Shown one piece after another: positions 1 through 10,859 of a stretch of DNA of 64,000 nucleotides. This stretch comes from Chinchilla lanigera (lineage: Eukaryota > Chordata > Mammalia > Rodentia > Chinchillidae): positions 3,528,568-3,592,567 of the forward strand of contig NW_004955477.1 in NCBI RefSeq assembly GCF_000276665.1. The letters are read 5' to 3'. How positions within the stretch are numbered: position 1 is the stretch's first letter; each line of letters opens with the position of its first letter. The notes beneath the pieces were generated by a model that was not told the origin of the DNA, made no database searches, and saw nothing but the letters and a program-made list of their open reading frames with translations. Made by a program: the position numbers and the translations under genes.

Positions 1-274
1 CAGGAGTCACTGCCTCCTCTTTGCCTGGCAAAAAGGACAAGGCATCCAGGAGAGAAAGAGAGCTCAGCTGTGGCTCCCGTGCCCCTCTTGGGACACAGGA
101 CTAGCCCAGCACCTACCTCTAGACAGGTGTGTCCAGCAATACACAGGTCTGCACTTTCACTGTGATGTCCAGAGGGAAAACTGTCATTCTTTATTCTAAA
201 ACATATCAGAGGAAGCACTTTTCATCTATTAAAAATAAAACTCGGCTTCCAACACATCTGCTAGAACCAAGGAT

Positions 275-377
275 TTTTCTCTCCTTTCTTCTTACTTCCC
301 TCCCTCCCTCTCTCCTTCCTTCTGTCCCTCCTTTCCTTCCCTCCCTACCTCTCTGTTTCCTTTCCTCCCCCACCCCT
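275..377. repeat. Polypyrimidine tract, CCTT-rich
   Basis: About 100 bases are nearly pure C and T on the plus strand, built from CCTT, CCCT and CTTT words. The tract directly abuts the antisense B1 element to its right, so it may have grown from that element's A-rich tail (GGAA type on the minus strand). The long open frame across it is a composition artefact. Confidence 0.85.
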
Positions 378-470
378 TGGAAACAAGATCTTGATCTGTT
401 GGCCAGGCTAACCTTGAATTCCTGGGCTCAATCTTCCTGCCTCAGTCTCCTGAGTAGCTGGGACTGCAAT
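375..470 (-). mobile_element. B1 SINE (7SL-derived), antisense
   Basis: Reading the plus strand gives the reverse complement of a B1/Alu-like monomer: a GAAACAAGATCTTGATCTGT block, then GCCAGGCTAACCTTGAATTC, then CCTGCCTCAGTCTCCTGAGTAG. The element is diverged and lacks its 5' end. Confidence 0.8.
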
Positions 471-639
471 GTGGACCCTTATACTCCTCTCTAAGGAGCA
501 TTTTCTTCACTCTCTCTCCTCCGAACTGCCCTGCACTGTCTCCTACTGATCCCTTTATCAGCCTTTCAGAGCCCAGCGAGGCCACACCTGATTCCATCTA
601 CCTGGAGGTCACCTGTCCTCCCGGTGTGCTCCCCAGCAG

Positions 640-1290
640 GGCATGAACCATTCCTGCATAGTTCGGGGCCCACGCGCTAGAAGTCAGCAGAGAGCACCGA
701 GCGGAAGGAGGGGACGAAGTGGGGCGGGCGAGGTGCAGTAATGGAGGCAGTCTAGACGCCCTCCCGAACTCTCCAGCCAGGACTGGTTTTAGGTTAATTC
801 TTAATCATATTCCCATGCTATGTAGAATTCCATTCCCTTTTGTAAAAATTAACATTTTTATCCTTCCTATGCGATACCGGTCAAGAACATACGAAAGGTA
901 CGCGGTTAAGACGGTGCAGTTTGTTTATTAAACGACAGCAGCTGGGTGGCAGCGGGATCCTCTGCGGTCCGCAGGTCCCGCCCACAGCCCCCTGGCAGAT
1001 GGAGCCATTCCTCCGCCCAGAGAGGCTGAGTCGCCGGGTAGACTCAGCCCCCTTTTCCTGAGCGATCTCTGTTCCGGCTGCCTGTTTCCCACGAATTCCA
1101 CTCCGCCCCCCAAACTTGCTGACTGACACCTAAACCGCGGTGAGCGCACCAGTGAGCCGATGCGGTTCGTTCTTACTCTTGGTGTGAGATTCACCGCAAA
1201 GTTTGGGGACCCGCTAAACGGTTGCCTAACCTAGCAACCCTGCAGGCCTGTTCCGGGGCCACCAGCGTGAACCTCGAGACAACAGAGGGG
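640..1290. promoter_or_regulatory. CpG-rich segment; possible promoter or retroviral LTR
   Basis: I count about 40 CpG dinucleotides here by eye, while the rest of the window is strongly CpG-depleted. There are GC-box-like stretches (GGGGCGGGCG near 720, CCCGCCC near 978, CCGCCC near 1014). A symmetrical GGTTGC...GCAACC motif lies at 1220-1239 and resembles a spaced RFX X-box. Alternatively, a stretch near 1021-1040 (GCTGAGTCGCCGGGTA) resembles gammaretroviral R-region sequence, and TTTGGGGACCCGC near 1201 resembles a degraded proline-tRNA primer-binding site, so this could be an old LTR. No exon is recognised next to it. Confidence 0.35.
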
Positions 1291-1449
1291 TATGGGCTGC
1301 GGGCCTAGCCTGCAAGACTGAGCTGCTTCCGCACCCCTGAGAGCTGGATCCTTGAGCCTGCGAAGTGTCAGGAAAGTCCAAGTAAAAATAGCCATGGTTG
1401 GGCGCAGTGGGCGGATCTGGTAAACTCTTTGGATTAAACCCGCCTTGCT

Positions 1450-1645
1450 GGCACATGCTTGTGATCCCAGCACGCTGGGAGGCAGAGGCAGGAGAATCGC
1501 GGGTTTGAGCCCAGACTGAGCCACCTAGCAAGACCCTCCTTGTTTCAAAATGTAATACATAAACGGGATGGACCTGGGGATGTACCTTGGTGCAGAGATC
1601 CTGGGTTCAGTCTCTTATTAACAAAACAAAACAAAACTAAACCAC
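1450..1645 (+). mobile_element. B1-dID dimeric SINE
   Basis: A B1 part (GTGATCCCAGCACGCTGGGAGGC followed by a CTAGCAAGACCCTC-like end) is joined to a degraded ID part (GGGGATGTACCTTGGTGCAG, then GGGTTCAGTC). It ends in an AACAAAACAAAAC tail. The B1 left end carries extra unrelated sequence from about 1390, so the element is old or interrupted. Confidence 0.75.
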
Positions 1646-1659
1646 AAATAACCACAAAA

Positions 1660-3970
1660 AGCCTGGAAACTTTCTCCTGTGCCACAGGATAGAACATGGG
1701 CCTTACAGAATCAGTCTCCCTAGCCCCATCCCTGGTTCAGCCCAGGCCTCTCCCAGGAGCGGGCCTGAAGGCCCTCAGAAGGTACCTGCTGCTGAGCATA
1801 GGACAGGGTGTATGTGGGAGGGCGGATACATGGGGAAGAAAGTCTAGGGAAAAGAGGCAGTTTTCCTATAAAACTGTGTTCTGTGAGACTCCCCCAAGAA
1901 CAGGGAGGAAAGACTCAGTTTGGGAGGGGAGGTTGCTAGTGGGGAGGCCAAGTCTGGCTCCTCCGGGCAGAGCTACCAGCTTCTTCCTTCTCCTTCCGCT
2001 TGTGCTGTCCTCTCATTCAGTTCCCAGACAGACTGTCAACCTACAAGTTCCGTATCCTATTGTACCTTCCCAGTCAATCTCACTATCCAGCATAGTGCAG
2101 TGATGTGATAAACACTTAATACTTTTTTGACTGACTAAGAAAACAGCATATGAATAATTGAAGGAAGGAATGAAGGAAATTCACCAGGTCCAAGATTTGT
2201 CTGTCTTTAGAGTCTAACTGAAGAAAATCTACCCGTATTTCTCCTTACTTGTCAAAACCAATTTTCATAGGTTTTTAAAAAATGCATTGACAAGGTTTTT
2301 ATTTAGTGTCTACTCTGTACTTTTTGTAACTGGGGGTTTACTAGCCCTGTGGGAGCTTTGTGTCTGGGATCATTCTCAAGCTGTATTGGTGTTCTAAAAA
2401 TCAATTCCTAGAATCCCACCAGCCATGTAAGTGGGAAAAGGGAGAGACGCTCTTTCTAACGAGCACCCGCGTAGGATTTCTTTCCCTTACAATGAAATAT
2501 ATTCAGAAATGATAAGGTGTCAATAGATTTCTAAGTTTTCAAATATCTGTATGAAAATCCAAACCCTAGACCACATCTTCCTGTCTGTCCAAACAGGTAA
2601 TTATACTTGGTGTATTAAAGTCTTGTATCTTTGACCTATCCAGTGCACAAAAAACAGCTTAACCTTTAAACCAAGTCATGTACACCATTTTACTCCTAGA
2701 AAGATGAATTTATGTTACTCCGTCAAATCAGTATCAACCTGACCTTTAAACACATCAGTGTTTCTTGGAAAAATATTATGGCTGGGATGCCTACTGTGGT
2801 AAACAATATTAGCCGCTCCTACCCTGAGCTGAGCCATGCTGTGCTGTGGCTTATCAAAATGAGGGGTTGGAAGTCAGCAGGGACCAGAGTTCTTCTGACA
2901 AACTCTACAGGATATGAAGAACAATGCAAATGCACCAGAGTTGGCAGATATATTCCTATATTACTGTTCCAGAGATAACAGCTAAGGTGAATCATTTCCC
3001 ACCACCTACCATTCCCGATTATTTCAAATTCTGAAGGGACCCTATTTATTTCATTGGTAGCTAGCAATTTACTTAGCTGAAGATCATTATATTTATGTGT
3101 CTGTGAAATCCTCACAATAATTACACATTTGAGCTGTCTCAGATGTGCTATACGTATTCTCGTTAGTCATATACTTGCAAGGATATTATCACATTTTTTC
3201 CTAGCAACCTTCACAACATACATATAAAGCACCCAACTGAATGTGAACTTTGATTCTCATGGTTTTCTTACATATCAGATTTATCAAACAGCAGGGTGAC
3301 CTGCATTCACATGCAAATGCTTACAGGATGCTGGGAAATTGTCTTAATTTCTCTTTTCTCTTGATAACTTCAGTGCCGCAGCCCTGAAAGATATTGTATT
3401 GGGCAGCAGGGAGAACAAACCTAGCTGAGATCTGAAATTACTTTAGGAGCTTACTGAAAAGTTCCATAATGGGAAATATTTATAAGCAGTATGCTTCCTT
3501 CCAAACCATAAAGTCACTGAAGGATAAGTACGAGGCATTTGTAATTTCCAGCATCCTCAAGCAAGTGTCCCCAAGTTGAAACCTGGACAATATTCAGGAG
3601 GCTGATTGGTTTATCTGAAAGGTCTCTTTTGTAGTTTTAAACCCAGAGATTGGGAAAGGGAACAGCTTCTGTCTTTCCCATGTTTATTTTGAAAGAGCCT
3701 GCTACCATTACACACATGCTGATTCTCAGAACATCTCTAACCTTGGCAACAAAGAATAATTTTCCCTCCTAAGCATTGATTCCAAAAGAACGTGGGAATT
3801 ATTCAAGTGTCCAAGAATTTATAGAACCTCTAAGTGCAGAAATGGGAGTTTCGTATTGTGTTTATCATGGTTTACCAGAACGTATTTGATGTGGTCATCG
3901 GATTTACATACGTCTTCCTGACTATAGGGCAAACCCCATGTATATGTGAAGTGTATATGCTTATGTCTGT
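1660..3970. other. Unique sequence, nothing recognised
   Basis: No exon with matched splice sites and no clear interspersed repeat could be seen. Short GAAGGAAGGAATGAAGG purine runs occur near 2160. The open frames here are short and have random composition. Confidence 0.5.
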
Positions 3971-3974
3971 CTTC

Positions 3975-4040
3975 ATCTCCCCGGTAGCTGGTACAGTGCC
4001 TGGCACATAGTTGGTGCTCCATAAATATTTAGGCTGAGGG
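3975..4040 (+). mobile_element. MIR/L2 3' end fragment
   Basis: The sequence contains ACAGTGCCTGGCACATAGTTGG, then GTGCTCCATAAATATTT. This is the conserved tail shared by MIR and L2 elements. Confidence 0.75.
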
Positions 4041-4374
4041 ATTTCTCTGAACCAGCTCCATGTGTTTTGCCTATAACCCCAACTCAAACTCATATTTGAC
4101 TTGTCTGAGGCTAAGAAGTCACATGACGTTAGGGTTAGATCTACAACGTCCCCCCAAATTCCCATGTGCTCGAGTGGGACTTTCAGAAGGTGATGTGTCA
4201 TGGGGCACTGTCCTCACGGGTGGAGTCATCTGTCAATGAGTTCGGTTGCTGAATGCGCTGTTGAGGAGGGAGGCCGCTTGGACATGGATCACTGGGAGCA
4301 TGACTTTCCCATATAGGACCGAAGTGAGAAATCAAATCTCTAGACCCATCAGATATCATCATATTCTTCCATTC

Positions 4375-4475
4375 CTGATATATTGATTTAATAAGCACCT
4401 ACTAGGTGCTAGGAACTCTGTCAACCATAGGAGAAGCCATGGTGAACAAGTCATACAAATATATTTTAATAGGAA
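4375..4475 (+). mobile_element. L2-like LINE fragment
   Basis: The text 'AATAAGCACCTACTAGGTGC', followed by a degraded 'aggaactctgtc' and 'gccatggtgaacaagtc', follows the order of the L2 3' region (life-cycle end motif, then 'gtgaacaagacag'). It is strongly diverged. Confidence 0.6.
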
Positions 4476-5045
4476 AATACATTTGGCAAGAGCTCACAAG
4501 AAAGGATATTCAGGAGTGGGCAAACAGACAGAAAGCAAGTATACCCTGCAGAGTTAAGAAAAGGGAGAGTGTGGCTCCTGTTAGTATTCTGTGTAACCAA
4601 ATTCTCCCAAGCTAGGTGGCTGAGAAGGGGATGTAGCAGAGTGGTGCAAATGCCTGAATCTCTGTGTTATGGGGTTTTCATCAGATCTATGCGTTTTCTA
4701 TCTATACACTGTCCAAACTCATCAAACTGTACATATGAGGGGAGAATTTTATTAAACATAAATAGTACCTTAACAAACTGACTGTAAACTAAACAAGTAT
4801 AGGAGCTGAACATAATGAGCACTGTTTGTACTCAGATACGGATTGGGAGTTTGGGATGGACATGGTGGAGTACTTTGCCTCTCCTCTGTGAAACCAGGGA
4901 CCTCAGCTGGGAAACCCACAGGCTAAACGTAACTATGTGCCTGAGGGCTGGAGTCCCTCAGAGGCTGTGCACATGTCTAGCCTGGGTGCTGTGCTTAGAT
5001 GACCAGAAGGTTAGAAGGCCGCCTGGACACCTCCATTTCAGCTTC

Positions 5046-5240
5046 TTCTTTCAGCAAATCCTTCTTAAGTGTTTGCTAGTGTCAAGTACCGCTGTGGACA
5101 CCAAGGGTGCATTATGCAACAGACAAATATCCCTGTAGTGTTGATTTTCCAAAGAGTGAAGACATAATAAACAGCAAACATAATTCATAAGTAAAGGAAT
5201 GGTATTAGAGGGGATGGGGAAGTGGGAGCAAAGGTTCTCC
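5046..5240 (+). mobile_element. L2 LINE 3' fragment
   Basis: The order 'cagcaaatccttcttaagtg', 'acaccaagggtgcattatg', 'caacagacaaatatccctg', 'gacataataaacagc' matches the L2 3' end (caacaaatatttattaagc, acagacaaaatccctgcc, acaataaac). Divergence is high. Confidence 0.65.
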
Positions 5241-5249
5241 ATGGATGGC

Positions 5250-5960
5250 ACTTCCTGGAGTTGAGCACTTGATGGTCTTCATGTTTATTTTGCCAATCCA
5301 GCAATGTAACATGCATGTTCCCAGTTACTAGTGAGTCAAGAATCTCTTCAGATGAGTAACAGAGACTGTTAGGTGGTCACCCTACATGGTTCCTTTCTCT
5401 CAGCCCAGTTTGACTGCATTTGCCAACCTTCCCTGCAGTTAGCTATGGTTTTGGATGGGTGTGAGGAAAATGCACCACGTCAGGTCCAGGCCCTGAAACA
5501 TCCCATGCAGGATCCTCCACTCTTTTTGCTTCTTCTCACTTCCTACTTCTTTGGGGAATGAAGGAAGTACCATAGAGAAAATGGCAGGGTCTCCTGTAGC
5601 CTGGGATGCCATAGTCCACAAGGAGCAGAACTTTGACCCCTCCCCACACCAGCCTGCACATCTGCTCTTTTTATAAAAGCAAGAAATAAATGTCTGTTGC
5701 AAGAACTATATGCTGTAGCAGCCACTCCACCATAATGCATGTGTATTGGTCATTTGGTTTCTCTCTTTTGAGGACTGCCTGCTCAGACCCTCTGCTACAC
5801 TTAGCCTGAGAGCTGATTTATTTATTTATTTGCAGAAGTCCTTTATATCCTTATAATTGAAAATGTGATCTGTGGACAAATGGCTCAGCTGCACTTGAGA
5901 CCTTGTTAGAAATGCAGAGTCTGGGGCCTCAGCTAAATCAAAACCGGCACCTCAGAAGAC
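5250..5960. other. Unique sequence with an ATTT run
   Basis: No exon or interspersed repeat is recognised. A short (ATTT) simple repeat sits at about 5815-5832. Confidence 0.45.
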
Positions 5961-5969
5961 CTCCCGGTG

Positions 5970-6173
5970 ATTCCTAGGCTTGTTAAAGTTTAAAATGCAC
6001 TGTTTCAAATGCTGTGAGATAATTCTTCCTCTTTTATATGCATTGAATTTCTTTTCTGTCAGCCTATTGCATCTATTGTCCCTATCTTCTTATGTACAGA
6101 CTTTTTTACGTTTTAACATTGTAGTATTTACCAATATTTTGTTTGGTGGTTTGTCTGTCCTCCCTGTTACTTT
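5970..6173 (-). mobile_element. T-rich L1-like fragment (left flank of the retroposon)
   Basis: This is T-rich sequence of the kind seen in antisense L1. It is continuous with the L1 material beyond the retroposon insertion at 6186-6995, which split one older element. Assignment rests on composition and context. Confidence 0.45.
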
Positions 6174-6271
6174 AAAAATTCCTCTTCCACTGGAGATCGG
6201 TCTGCCCTCTGAGGTGGAGGCCCCAGAGGTCAGACCCATGCTACCAGTTAGTCCAACAGGAATGAGAGTGC

Positions 6272-6535
6272 TTGGGGCATGGTCTGCCTTCTCCCTCTGG
6301 CCAGACCGTCATCTCCATCAAGGAGCCCTGGGTAATCATGACTATGGAGGAACAAGAAAACAGCCTGTTGCTAGACACAGGTGCAAGTCTCTCGGTCCTT
6401 CTTTTCAATCCTGGCCTTCCTTCCAGCCATCATACCTCAGTGAAAGGAGTCACTGGTGAGGAGGTAATATGCTATTTTTGACAACCCTTAGGCTGTAACT
6501 ACTTATTAGATCCTTCTTGCATATCTCTGTCTTCC
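6272..6535 (+). pseudogene. Endogenous retrovirus protease fragment (gammaretrovirus-like), broken
   Basis: The frame beginning at 6272 encodes about 69 residues with the retropepsin active-site signature Asp-Thr-Gly-Ala-Ser at 6374-6388. It is preceded by an 'EPWV' strand and followed by a 'GVTG' motif, in the order typical of gammaretroviral proteases. The frame stops at 6479-6481 (TGA), after which similarity continues for about 14 codons before the tandem-unit sequence begins near 6535. No reverse transcriptase, integrase, env or LTR lies beside it, so only a short piece of pol was copied. It is non-functional: far too short, truncated on both sides and interrupted. The piece upstream (6187-6271) may be the gag-pol boundary but is not clearly recognisable. 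Confidence 0.75.
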
Positions 6536-6925
6536 TGAGAAACCACTTTGAAGATACTACCACGTATTACAGCAGCCATTGATATTTTCCTACTAATCTA
6601 TCCATAACTGTGTAAAGTTTGTAATGTTCCTATCCTATTTCATAAATGGATGTCTGTTTATTATTATGTGTTTCCTACAACAACCATTGAGAATAGTTAA
6701 TGATTTTTCAATAGGTCACTCATGTATAGCTCTATTTATTTTCTTTAGAAGCCACTTTGAAGATACCAAAGTATAGTACAACAACTCTTGATAATCTCCT
6801 ACCTCTTTTGTCTGTAACTCACTATTATTTGTCTATTTGTTTTCCTGAGAAACTATTTTGTAGATAATAATATGTAAAACGATAACCATTGATAATTTCC
6901 TACCATTTTGTCTGTAATTTGCTAA
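6534..6925 (+). repeat. Degenerate tandem units in the retroposon 3' region
   Basis: At least three related segments can be lined up, starting near 6534, 6741 and 6844. Each runs 'gagaaaccactttgaagata', then '...gta...acaacaaccattgataat', then 'ttcctacc...ttgtctgtaa'. A partial extra copy lies near 6671-6700. The same unit recurs at 32540-32730 (plus) and twice at 46667-47043 (minus). Confidence 0.75.
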
Positions 6926-7677
6926 GTCCCCCCTATTATTATGTTATCCTTCTTTTATTCTTTAAAATAAAATAAAAAAAAATTAAAAAAAAAATAAAAA
7001 TTCCTCTCCTTCCGAGCCCATACAGATACTGTGCTGTATTTTCTTTACAAAGTTTTAGTTTTTCTTTTCCTGGATTATTCTTCCATCTAGAATTTATGTT
7101 TGCTCATAATCTAACTGTAATGCTCTCATTTATTTTTTCATGTGGATAATCAATTATCCCAGAGCGATTCACTGAAGTATCCATCCATTTCTACTGATTT
7201 GTAATGTGACCCCTGTTGTAGACAGTATATTGTTTGCACACATGTGGTTCATGTCCCTTACCTCCCTATTTGAATTTTTCAGTTGCACGACTTGTTTTTT
7301 GGTTTCCATTTAGCCATGTGTTGTGAGCATTTTCCCACATGATTAGGTGTTCTTTCACAATGTAAATTTTAATGCCTGCCTAGTATTCTGTCACACTTTA
7401 TTTTTTTAGACAGTTATGTTGTTTTCAGGTTTACTGTATTGTAAATAATGCTGAGGTTAATATCCTTCACACAATCTTTGCAGACATTCACATTGATTTT
7501 TTAAGATAAATTCTTTGAGGGAAATTACCAAGTAGGCATATTTTTAAAGCATTTGAGGGATACGGCCAAATTGCCTTCCAGAAAAATTGTACCAATTTAT
7601 ATTCCCACCTGTTTCCTGCCACTTTCTTCAACAGTTTAATACCTCAGCACTCAAATTCCTGCCAATATCATTGGCAT

Positions 7678-7710
7678 GAATAAATAAATAAATAAGTAAA
7701 TAAATAAATG
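7678..7710. repeat. (AAAT)n microsatellite
   Basis: This is a short run of AAAT repeats with one AAGT interruption inside the antisense L1. Confidence 0.9.
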
Positions 7711-7977
7711 TTACTGTTGTAGTTCATGTTTTTAATTACAGTTGAAGACAAATATTTTTCTGTGTTTAGCGGCCATTTGCATTTACTTATTTTAACGTGT
7801 ATATGATACTATCTTGTTCTAAGCCCATATTTGGTTAGTGTATGTGTCTTTATTGTTGAATACAGCTCTTTGCATGTGGAAATTATAACTCTTGCTTATG
7901 TTTGATTTTTTTTTTCAGTTTGCACTCTGTCTTTTACTATTCCTGGTAGTGTTTTTAATGCAGAAGTTTTAAATGTT

Positions 7978-8076
7978 TTTTTTTTTTTTGGTTTTTCTCC
8001 GGTACCGGGAACCGAACTCACGCCCTTGCGCATGCCAGGCAGGCGCTTTTGCCGCTGAGCTAAATCCCCAGCCCCT
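7978..8076 (-). mobile_element. ID SINE, antisense, with perfect target-site duplication
   Basis: The plus strand begins with a T-run, then CTCCGGTACCGGGAACCGAAC, and closes with CGCTGAGCTAAATCCCCAGCCCC, which is the reverse of the ID A box and 5' end. The 16-bp repeat AGAAGTTTTAAATGTT flanks it at 7962-7977 and 8077-8092. The high identity to the 54705 copy suggests a fairly young insertion. Confidence 0.95.
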
Positions 8077-8249
8077 AGAAGTTTTAAATGTTGACAAAGT
8101 TAAATCTAGCAGGGCTTTTCTTTAGCATTGTGCTAAAATAAAAAATAAAGAAATCCAATTCCCAAATTATTCCTCTACTTTTTCTTTCTGCTCCTTTAGG
8201 TCATGTTTCTCATATGTTGTCGTTGAATTCACTTTTTAGTTACACTCAG

Positions 8250-9820
8250 TCCTCAGGTAGCAACGTGTGCCTTTCTTGGCTTGGCCAGCTAGGTAAAATC
8301 CCCCTATGATGCCCGAAGAGCACCAGGTGCCTTCCTCTGCAGTGCTTTGCAATGGCAATGTTTTCTGAATGTGTGATTCTTTGCTTCATGTTTGTTTCCT
8401 CCCATAGCAGGCAAACCCCAGCAAGGTAGGGGGTCTGTTTCTTCTCCACCACATGTCCACAAGGCATCAAAGTGCCAGCACCTGCGTTTTCTCATGTGTT
8501 ACTTCTCAGGGCACCTGAAGATTTCTGTTTTTTTCTCCCAGCCCCTAGCTATCTTTGTTTAGTTCAGCTAATACGTGTATAGACACAAGCATATGTGCAT
8601 GTGTGCATACCCACATACCTGTGTATAGTTTTACATTGTGCAGTGCTGTCCTCTCCAGCTCTTTGTGAGTCCGCAGCCACGCAGAGGTCTGCTGTGGCGT
8701 ACTGACCTTGTTCTCCTCTTCTTACCTGTTGCTTTCTAGATAATCCTCTGCATTTTGTAAGCAGACAAACATAGTATCTGTAAGTAATTGAGTCCATCTT
8801 ACTTCTACTAGCTATAACTCACATCTTTGGTTTACTTATTGCAGAAAACTTCCCAAACTTGTAGTTCTTTTATAATCAGAAAAAGAAAACCATAAAAACC
8901 TCAAATAGAAGATGGCTGCATCTAATTTAGATTATGATTTTTTCCATTATAAATTTAAAAAGATATCTGGAAGGTCTCCTGATCTGAGCACAAATATAGA
9001 TTAGGAGCCTCATCTCAGTATGAACAGCAGCCACCATCAGGTTGCCATCAGTAGCCAGTTCTGGACTTATTTTGCACCAGTGCGGTGAGCCTCTCTTCTG
9101 GTTGGAAGCGAGGGTCATACCCTCCAGCCACTGGCCTGAGCGGGACAATAGTGGGTACTGTGTACATGTGCACTCCCAGCCATCAGGAAAGCTAGGACCA
9201 GTCCCAGCTGTACCCTTGCTGCTTCCATCTTGGACAAGCCACCGTTCCTCTGCAGGTCTCATTTCCCCACTTTCCAGTGGAGGAGACTGCCCTACCCCAT
9301 GATAACCCAGGGCTCCAGTCTTCTGCTGCAGTGTGGGTCCTGTACCCTTCCAGACCTTGGTCTCTGAGTGAGGCAGTCTCTGCTGGGGTGGATGCAAGCC
9401 AAGAGAAGACTTAAATAAACACTCGCTTGCATCCTGCTGCAGGGAGGGTGTTAAAGGATAAACCTTGGAGGATATCCTATATTGGCTGAGTTGAGCCTGT
9501 ACAGCTCACAGAGACAATAAACTGTAAAGCACTGTAAATCCAGCACAGGAGTAGAGTATCCAAGATGTGTGATGCCAGCAAAGAACAAAAGCAGCAGGAG
9601 GCACCACCACCAAGTCCAGCGGAAGCAGAGACAAGACTGAAATCCTCTGAGTCCGTGGAAACACCACCTTCCAAAGAGCCATCCTTCATCCCCTCTCCTC
9701 TGGACACCCCACACCACACTGACACTGCCCTAGCACCATTGTGGAGCTCTCCACTACTAAGCTCTGTGCCGCTTGAAGATAGGGATCCTGCCTTATCATT
9801 TTTGTGTTCCCTGAGCACTT
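8250..9820. other. Unique sequence, nothing recognised
   Basis: Moderate GC content, no identifiable repeats and no exon with convincing splice sites. The open frame at 9565-9825 is Pro/Ser-rich and has no recognisable domain. Confidence 0.45.
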
Positions 9821-9849
9821 TTTAGAGGCTCAGATGGTGACATCATGTT

Positions 9850-10480
9850 TTGCTTTCTTAAAAATCATTTTTCTAATTGCAAAAAAGGAAAATGCTCATT
9901 TTAAAAAATTAAAAGCTACAGAAAATACAGGAAAATCCACCATAACCACCTCATCCAGAAATCCTGACCACATTTTGACACATTACATTTCACTCTGTTT
10001 TCTCTATTTTTTATATAACTGATCTTATTATATGAATAACCTCCATGTATATGTCATAAAAATTTCTTACATCGTTACATATCCTTCTAAAATAGGATTT
10101 TTAGTAGCTACAAAATTTTTCATCTTGCTCCTTATTTTCCCCATTTTGTCAGATATTTAGCTTTGATCTTTGAGCTGTTATAAATAACTCTGTAATAGGC
10201 ATCTTTACTTCCAAATCTTTGTCTATGTATTTTGTTAGTCCCTTGGGATTGAGCCTCATTAGGTCAAGAGATATGAACTTTTATAGGGCCATTGATATGT
10301 ACTCACAGTTCCTTGCAGAAATGCACCAGGTCTGTCTGAAGTTATCCATCTCCACAAATCCTTGCCAGCATTAAGTATTTAAATTATAATAATAAAAATC
10401 TTTACTCATTTCATAGTGAGAAATGGAAACTCATTGTTGCTTTAATGGGCTTTTCTTTGATTACTAGTGAAGCTGAACAT
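9850..10480 (-). mobile_element. Old L1 LINE, antisense
   Basis: Phrases such as 'gagctgttataaataactctgtaat', 'cttgccagcattaagta' and 'ttgattactagtgaagctgaacattttctcattt' are the reverse complement of the L1 3' region. The element is heavily diverged. Confidence 0.65.
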
Positions 10481-10775
10481 TTTCTCATTTGGTTACTGTC
10501 CATTTGTAATTTATCTTTTGTGGATTCTCTATTCATTTCTTCTTCCTTTCCTCCCACTTTCTCTCCTGCTTTTCCTCTGATATTCAGTATAAATGTGCCA
10601 AGCATCTATTTGTCAGACTGTGACCCAGACTATGCCAGACATAGGTTAGAAAGATTTAGTCAAGGATTTGAAACAAACCTTGGGCCAAACATTACCTGGA
10701 AGCCAATGACAATTGTTATAAGGTGGCAACCACACATATATTTTGAACTGTGATAAATTTTATCATATTAACCTT

Positions 10776-10856
10776 TTTTCTGCTGGGAATGCATAGAACT
10801 CAGGCCCTTGTCCATGCCTTGCAAGTGCTCCACCACTGAGCTACATCCCCATGCCC
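10776..10856 (-). mobile_element. ID SINE, antisense
   Basis: TTCTGCTGGGAATGCATAGAAC, 'cttgcaagtgctccaccactgagctacatccccatgcccc' is a diverged antisense ID. Similar sequence (CAT[A/C]TTAACC) on both sides is consistent with a target-site duplication. Confidence 0.85.
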
Positions 10857-10859
10857 CAT

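Larger units (their letters stand above)
6186..6995 (+). mobile_element. Chimeric retroposon, copy 1 (ERV protease fragment plus tandem-unit 3' end)
   Basis: A direct repeat AAAAATTCCTCT stands at 6174-6185 and again at 6996-7007, and the interval ends in an A-rich tail (TTTAAAATAAAATAAAA). A target-site duplication plus poly(A) tail is the signature of L1-mediated insertion. The 5' part contains a retroviral protease-like reading frame, and the 3' part contains degenerate tandem units shared with elements at 32363-32742 and 46667-47043. The junction between the parts lies near 6535. Confidence 0.75.
7008..8240 (-). mobile_element. Old L1 LINE, antisense
   Basis: The plus strand reads as the reverse complement of old L1 sequence: 'ttcatgtggataatcaattatccca', 'aaattgccttccagaaaaattgtaccaatttatattcccacc', 'cagaagttttaaatg'. 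An ID SINE interrupts it at 7978-8076. No open ORF survives. Confidence 0.7.

Noticed and set aside
9565..9825. 86-residue Pro/Ser-rich plus-strand frame
   Set aside because: No domain, no splice sites, no start context or processed-gene signature.
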